From an uncultured Bacteroidales bacterium (lineage in GTDB: Bacteria > Bacteroidota > Bacteroidia > Bacteroidales > WCHB1-69), in the NCBI GenBank assembly GCA_937901455.1, contig CALDIA010000206.1, forward strand, positions 1 through 11,147: DNA of 11,147 bases, read 5' to 3'. The translations under genes and the position numbers were made by a program. The notes under the pieces are model-generated. The model did not search any database and was not told the DNA's origin. It saw nothing but the letters and a program-made list of their open reading frames with translations. Below, piece by piece: positions 8,027 through 11,147 of the stretch (position 1 is the first letter of the stretch; each line of letters begins with the position of its first letter).

Positions 8027-8848
8027 ATGGACGGGAACAATAATGGTTCGTTTTGGCCGAGTTACGTGGATGTTATGACAACATTGTTTGCCATAATGCT
8101 CGTGCTGTTTGCCGTGTCTTTCAGTCGATTCAAAATCAAAGAGAAAGAATTGACAGAAAAAGTTGAAGAGCTTAGAAATACGGAAACAAAGCTTCAGGAG
8201 ATTGTGGATGAATATGATGATATTCTGAAAATATACTCCACTGTTGGAAAAATCGACGCGACAGACTATTTCGGTTACAACAAGCCCTATTTGAAGCATT
8301 TGTTCCAGATAAATGTGGAGTATCAGACGAAGGAATACGCCATCAATAAGCTGAAGCTTGATTTGACTGATGTGAATGCAGCCAATTTGAAAAGAGACAG
8401 CATCGTGGCTGCAGGTGAATTGGTCAAAAACACAATCATTGAATTGAACAACAGTCTCCCAGACACTGAGGATAACAACATCAAGTTCCTTGTTATTATC
8501 GAGGGTCAATCGTCAAGAATACCTTTCAATGAAGGGCCGTGGAGAAACAATTACACCCTCTCCTATTTAAGGGCACAGTACTTGAATGCGTTTTGGAAAG
8601 AACACGGCATCGATTTAAATAGCATTCCAAGATGCGAACTCATTATTTCAGGTAGTGGCGAGGAAGGTGTGCCGAGAGAGGTACCAGATGAAGATAGGCT
8701 TACACAATTATTCACCAATAGCATTGATTATCAAAGACAATGGCATAAGATAGAAGAAAGAAATCAGCGTTTCTTGATAAACATCGTGCCTGTGTTGGGT
8801 AATATCGATAGCACAAGAGAAAAGATTGAAAAGATAAAAGGCAAGTAG
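8027..8848 (+). CDS. MotB/OmpA-family stator partner (ZorB-like)
   Basis: A 273-residue protein from the ATG at 8027. Residues 9-35 read FWPSYVD then a hydrophobic helix; Asp15 at the helix start matches the ion-carrying Asp of MotB and ZorB, and the FWPS entry is typical of this family. A coiled-coil linker follows (about 36-65). Residues about 150-265 match an OmpA-type peptidoglycan-binding fold: strand FLVIIEG, helix LSYLRAQY with the conserved Arg, strand ELIISGSGEEGVP, then EERNQRFLINIVPV. The loop usually reading GHTD reads GQSS, so the Asp that contacts diaminopimelate is missing. The partner channel gene ends at 8015. An alternative TTG start at 8012 would overlap that stop by 4 bases and add five residues (MILSV); I prefer ATG because the FWPS segment normally lies close to the N-terminus, although neither start has a good ribosome site. 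Confidence 0.85.
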   Translation: MDGNNNGSFWPSYVDVMTTLFAIMLVLFAVSFSRFKIKEKELTEKVEELRNTETKLQEIVDEYDDILKIYSTVGKIDATDYFGYNKPYLKHLFQINVEYQTKEYAINKLKLDLTDVNAANLKRDSIVAAGELVKNTIIELNNSLPDTEDNNIKFLVIIEGQSSRIPFNEGPWRNNYTLSYLRAQYLNAFWKEHGIDLNSIPRCELIISGSGEEGVPREVPDEDRLTQLFTNSIDYQRQWHKIEERNQRFLINIVPVLGNIDSTREKIEKIKGK

Positions 8849-8849
8849 G

Positions 8850-10049
8850 ATGGGTGCGTTATGGTCTAAAGATTACGAGAAAGTGTTTGGCAAGCCAACA
8901 AAGTGGTCGCTTTTTTCGGAGGACGAAGAGGCGTATGAGGCTTTCCGTAAGACCATCATAAACTCACCTCATTACATGTACGATAAGGATAAGCTGCCTT
9001 TTACAGGTGTGAAAGTCTATGGTTACGATTTGTATTTATTGAAGCTTATTGTCGACCAGAAAAAAGCTGAAGGCAAGAGATTGTTTTATATCAAGGATGA
9101 AACACCTGGTTTAGCAAAGGTATTGGCATTTGGCTATTATAGCAACAATACTTTTTATTTAATGGCTAACAGCTTAATAAGGAAAACTGAATTTCAAAAA
9201 AAGATGAAGAAGATTTCTTCTCTTTATTGGCAAATTCATGAGTTGCAAGCTGATAGTGCAATAAGAAAATGTGATGTAGAAACAAGGGGCACACAAAGTA
9301 AATCCAAGCAATTAGAACTGTTTTATCCAGAAGGTTATCGTATTGTTCAGGATGTAGAATGTTCCGCGTCTATTGCAGCTGCATTTGTTCTTGGACAGGA
9401 GGCTGATTATACAAAGTGGAAAGGGATGGATGGAAAGCCTCTCGCTGAGGTCTATACCTTTTACAAAGGGCGTACAGAACTTGCAGAGATACAAGGCTTT
9501 TGGAACAAACTTCATATCCAGCAGGAAGAGTCAACGCCTATTATTGAAGTAGATAATGGTAGTCGTTTGTTGGCCGAGAAAATAATTTTGCCGCTAAAGC
9601 AGTTTTTATCGGAGAAAATAATCGTGCCATTAAATCAATTGTTATCAGAGAAAATCATTACTCCTCTTGTTCGCTTGAATGAAAAAATTAAAGACCCAAT
9701 CCATGAAGAATTATCCGAAATACACTGTTATTTAACTGGTGAAAATTATCGAGCCGAAGGTTGTTATTATGTTAAGGAAAAAAAGATAAAGGTATTTGCA
9801 GGAGCGGAGTTTTCCATTGACGTGACTTCAGCTTTACGGTATTCTGCAACCGATTATAAACGTAGAACTTTTATTAATGAGCATTGTTCAACAAGAAAAT
9901 CGAAATATATTCTTAAAGAAGATTTTTGTTTTGATTCGTTAGAAACAGCCACGGTCTTTATTATGGGACAGCTTGTAACTGGATTATGGGTATGGGCAAC
10001 CGAAGATTGTAGAGCTTTGGGAGAAATAATTGATGAAAAAGTATATTAG
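8850..10049 (+). CDS. Protein with two DUF4357-like domains and a 12-residue repeat
   Basis: A 399-residue protein with no signal peptide or membrane helix. Two regions resemble DUF4357. The clearer lies at about 298-394: G-C-Y-Y-V, a charged helix, then DFCFDSLETATVFIMGQLV with W380. A diverged first copy spans about 85-201: FGYYSNNTFYLMANSLI, then CSASIAAAFVLG (171-182), W190 and DGKPL. Between them, residues 241-284 hold four copies of a repeat of the form L(S/A)EKIIxPLxQ(L/F), probably an amphipathic helix. The first 80 residues are not recognised. DUF4357 occurs at the C-terminus of GIY-YIG nucleases and in restriction-type loci, which hints at nucleic acid contact, but no catalytic motif is visible here. 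The gene starts one base after the MotB-like stop with AAAGG 8 bases upstream, and overlaps the nuclease gene. It is more AT-rich than its neighbours in places (about 27% GC at 9601-9660). It occupies the place of a cytoplasmic adaptor or effector. Confidence 0.65.
   Translation: MGALWSKDYEKVFGKPTKWSLFSEDEEAYEAFRKTIINSPHYMYDKDKLPFTGVKVYGYDLYLLKLIVDQKKAEGKRLFYIKDETPGLAKVLAFGYYSNNTFYLMANSLIRKTEFQKKMKKISSLYWQIHELQADSAIRKCDVETRGTQSKSKQLELFYPEGYRIVQDVECSASIAAAFVLGQEADYTKWKGMDGKPLAEVYTFYKGRTELAEIQGFWNKLHIQQEESTPIIEVDNGSRLLAEKIILPLKQFLSEKIIVPLNQLLSEKIITPLVRLNEKIKDPIHEELSEIHCYLTGENYRAEGCYYVKEKKIKVFAGAEFSIDVTSALRYSATDYKRRTFINEHCSTRKSKYILKEDFCFDSLETATVFIMGQLVTGLWVWATEDCRALGEIIDEKVY
9570..9701 (+). repeat. 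In-frame 36-base tandem repeat, about four copies
   Basis: Copies begin at 9570, 9606 and 9642 (12 codons spacing) with a degenerate fourth from 9675, one codon early. Each encodes L-(S/A/N)-E-K-I-(I/K)-x-P-(L/I). The protein repeat is better conserved than the DNA, so the copies have diverged under selection for the protein or are old. It lies between the two DUF4357-like domains. Confidence 0.8.
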
Positions 10050-10887
10050 TCTTGCAATGGTTTTTGTGGTTGTGCTGTTTATTACGGCAATGATTATTCG
10101 AGGTTCGAATGATTCAGAAGAAGTGTATGATGAATTTGTGCTGCCGATTGAGCACAACGATTCGCCTGTGGCGGACAATTTTGTTGGTCAACAGCTGCTT
10201 GGGTTAGAAATCCCTCGCTATGATTTTGAGGTAATTGAACAGATAATGGTAAAGCGAGGATTTGCGGTTTCGTTTAATCCAAATACCAAACTGCCCAACT
10301 GGGTCGCCTACGAGCTAACAGCTGACGAGACCGACGGCCCTTGGGCGAGGAAAGGCTTGCGGTTCGTCCAAGACCCGGATTGCCCGCTGAGGCAAGCCGA
10401 CAACGAGGACTATCGCAATTCGGGCTATGCGCGTGGACATCTTGCCCCTGCTGGCGACATGAAATGGGACAGCCTCGCAATGGTCGAGAGCTTTTATTTC
10501 ACGAATTGTATGCCACAGGACATCAAGTTCAACAACGGCAAATGGAACCAGTTGGAGAACAAGGTCCGGCAATGGGCACGGAAATACGGTAGGGTGTATG
10601 TCGTTTGTGGCCCCGTTTTCACGGAGGAGGACACTTTGCGCATTGGCGCCAACGGCGTGGCCGTACCCGATGCGTGTTTCAAGGCCTTGCTTATTCCCAA
10701 GGAAGACACTTTCTCGGCCATTGCTTTCTTGATGTGGAACGGGGGAGAGGAACGTCCTTTGAAGGACTGCGCCTGCACGGTTGACGAATTGGAGGCTATG
10801 CTCTCGATGGATTTCTTCTACAATCTGCCCGATGGGATTGAAAACGCCGTTGAAGATACCGTCGTTGCGAGAGATTGGGGCTTTTGA
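10033..10887 (+). CDS. Membrane-anchored DNA/RNA non-specific endonuclease
   Basis: A 284-residue protein of the beta-beta-alpha metal endonuclease family (NucA, Serratia nuclease, EndoG). From the ATG at 10033, residues 3-22 form a hydrophobic helix after MKK, with no lipobox or clear cleavage site, so the nuclease domain is probably anchored in the inner membrane and faces the periplasm. The catalytic motif reads A-R-G-H (133-136), with the general-base His present and the usual leading Asp of DRGH replaced by Ala. The metal-binding Asn is N167 within F-N-N-G-K-W, followed by N-Q-L-E as in the family. Expected substrates are DNA and RNA without sequence preference. GGGAGA at 10019-10024 lies 8 bases before this ATG; the in-frame TTG at 10030 is a weaker choice. 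It overlaps the preceding gene by 17 bases, so translation is probably coupled. Base composition changes inside the gene near 10280. Similar nucleases also occur alone in Bacteroidota, so its link to the system could be incidental. Confidence 0.85.
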   Translation: MKKYISLAMVFVVVLFITAMIIRGSNDSEEVYDEFVLPIEHNDSPVADNFVGQQLLGLEIPRYDFEVIEQIMVKRGFAVSFNPNTKLPNWVAYELTADETDGPWARKGLRFVQDPDCPLRQADNEDYRNSGYARGHLAPAGDMKWDSLAMVESFYFTNCMPQDIKFNNGKWNQLENKVRQWARKYGRVYVVCGPVFTEEDTLRIGANGVAVPDACFKALLIPKEDTFSAIAFLMWNGGEERPLKDCACTVDELEAMLSMDFFYNLPDGIENAVEDTVVARDWGF

Positions 10888-10995
10888 GGCTGCCGCCTCC
10901 CTCACATCTCTTCCATGCTCAGGCCTTCCATCTTCACCGTGCGACCGCGATGCATACAGCTTTTGCGATTCCGTCCCCACATTTCTCCCCACAAA

Positions 10996-11027
10996 CTTGC
11001 AATCCATCTTCTTTCTTCGTACTTTTG
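10996..11027 (+). promoter_or_regulatory. Bacteroidota-type promoter for the last gene
   Basis: TACTTTTG at 11020-11027 fits the Bacteroidota -7 consensus TAnnTTTG exactly. CTTG at 10996-10999 fits the -33 TTTG element with one mismatch, at a spacing of 20 bases. The ATG at 11049 follows 21 bases after the -7 box, giving a short leader. This separates the last gene from the upstream operon. The rest of the 161-base gap 10888-11048 shows nothing else clear. Confidence 0.65.
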
Positions 11028-11048
11028 CCGTCTGAAAACTGACGCTTT

Positions 11049-11147
11049 ATGAGGAAAGAGTTCAACGTTACAGGCAGTTGCAGCCCCGAAAGGCACTACA
11101 TGGTGGACACTTCAAAACGGTTTGAGGCCGTTGAGAATCTGATTGAT
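11049..11147 (+). CDS. AAA-like ATP-binding protein, 5' fragment
   Basis: The first 33 codons of a gene that runs off the window. The N-terminus has F-N-V-T-G-S-C then RHYMVD and a helix KRFEAVENLI. This resembles the start of a Bacteroidales family of AAA-like ATP-binding proteins in which an F-N-(I/T)-x-G-x-C segment and HYMVD precede a Walker A loop by about 20 residues; the Walker A itself would lie beyond the end. Many members carry a nuclease-like domain at the C-terminus. The gene has its own promoter at 10996-11027 and is probably not part of the upstream operon. The assignment rests on a short stretch and remembered family members. Confidence 0.5.
   Translation, partial: MRKEFNVTGSCSPERHYMVDTSKRFEAVENLID

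Noticed and set aside
7922..8509. 195-codon open frame on the minus strand
   Set aside because: Antisense across the MotA-like/MotB-like junction; its sequence looks like the reverse of helical coding DNA.
6390..8848. A complete known Zorya system
   Set aside because: Only the ZorA/ZorB-like pair is present; I see no helicase or HNH effector, and the other genes are not Zorya components known to me.
9570..9701. 36-base repeats as a CRISPR array
   Set aside because: The units are contiguous with no spacers, in frame inside a gene, and the protein sequence is better conserved than the DNA.
10886..10899. GAGGC/GCCTC hairpin at the nuclease stop codon as a terminator
   Set aside because: The stem is only 5 base pairs and the next bases are C-rich with no T tract.
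10315..11007. 230-codon open frame on the minus strand
   Set aside because: It lies over the nuclease gene, which has intact catalytic motifs; a long antisense frame is expected in GC-rich coding DNA.

Overview
The window reads as Bacteroidota, most likely a gut Bacteroidales. The grounds are a Bacteroidota-type promoter (TTG, 20 bases, TACTTTTG) before the last gene, a lipoprotein signal of the loose Bacteroidota kind, and a 3' partial gene whose start resembles an ATP-binding family common in Bacteroides and Prevotella. This assignment is inference; no rRNA or taxonomic marker gene is present.

Layout: bases 1-56 hold the terminator of an upstream gene outside the window. From 94 to 10887 there is one compact plus-strand block of eight genes, with junctions from a 17-base overlap to a 12-base gap and no internal terminator that I could see. 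In order they encode: (1) a VWA-like lipoprotein; (2) a small three-helix membrane protein; (3) an FtsZ/tubulin-like GTPase; (4) a 1053-residue protein with a C-terminal Hsp70/actin-like ATPase domain; (5) a MotA/TolQ/ExbB-family channel with a long helical tail, ZorA-like in architecture; (6) a MotB/OmpA-family partner, ZorB-like; (7) a protein with two DUF4357-like domains around a 12-residue tandem repeat; (8) a membrane-anchored DNA/RNA non-specific endonuclease. A 161-base gap with a promoter follows, then the first 33 codons of a probable AAA-like ATP-binding protein.

Interpretation: the core is a ZorAB-like ion-driven motor pair, but the usual Zorya partners (ZorC/ZorD, or ZorE) are absent. 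In their place are two nucleotide-dependent folds that often build or control filaments (tubulin-like and actin-like), a surface or periplasmic VWA lipoprotein and an envelope nuclease. A plausible reading is an envelope-spanning sensor and effector machine, perhaps anti-phage: the lipoprotein and the MotB-like protein monitor the envelope, the MotA tail and the cytoskeletal-fold proteins pass the signal inside, and the nuclease and DUF4357 protein act on nucleic acid. Function is not shown by the sequence; a role in envelope remodelling, gliding or secretion is a real alternative. Base composition changes sharply inside gene 8 (about 35-40% GC in its first 230 bases, about 55-65% in most later blocks), so the island may end there.
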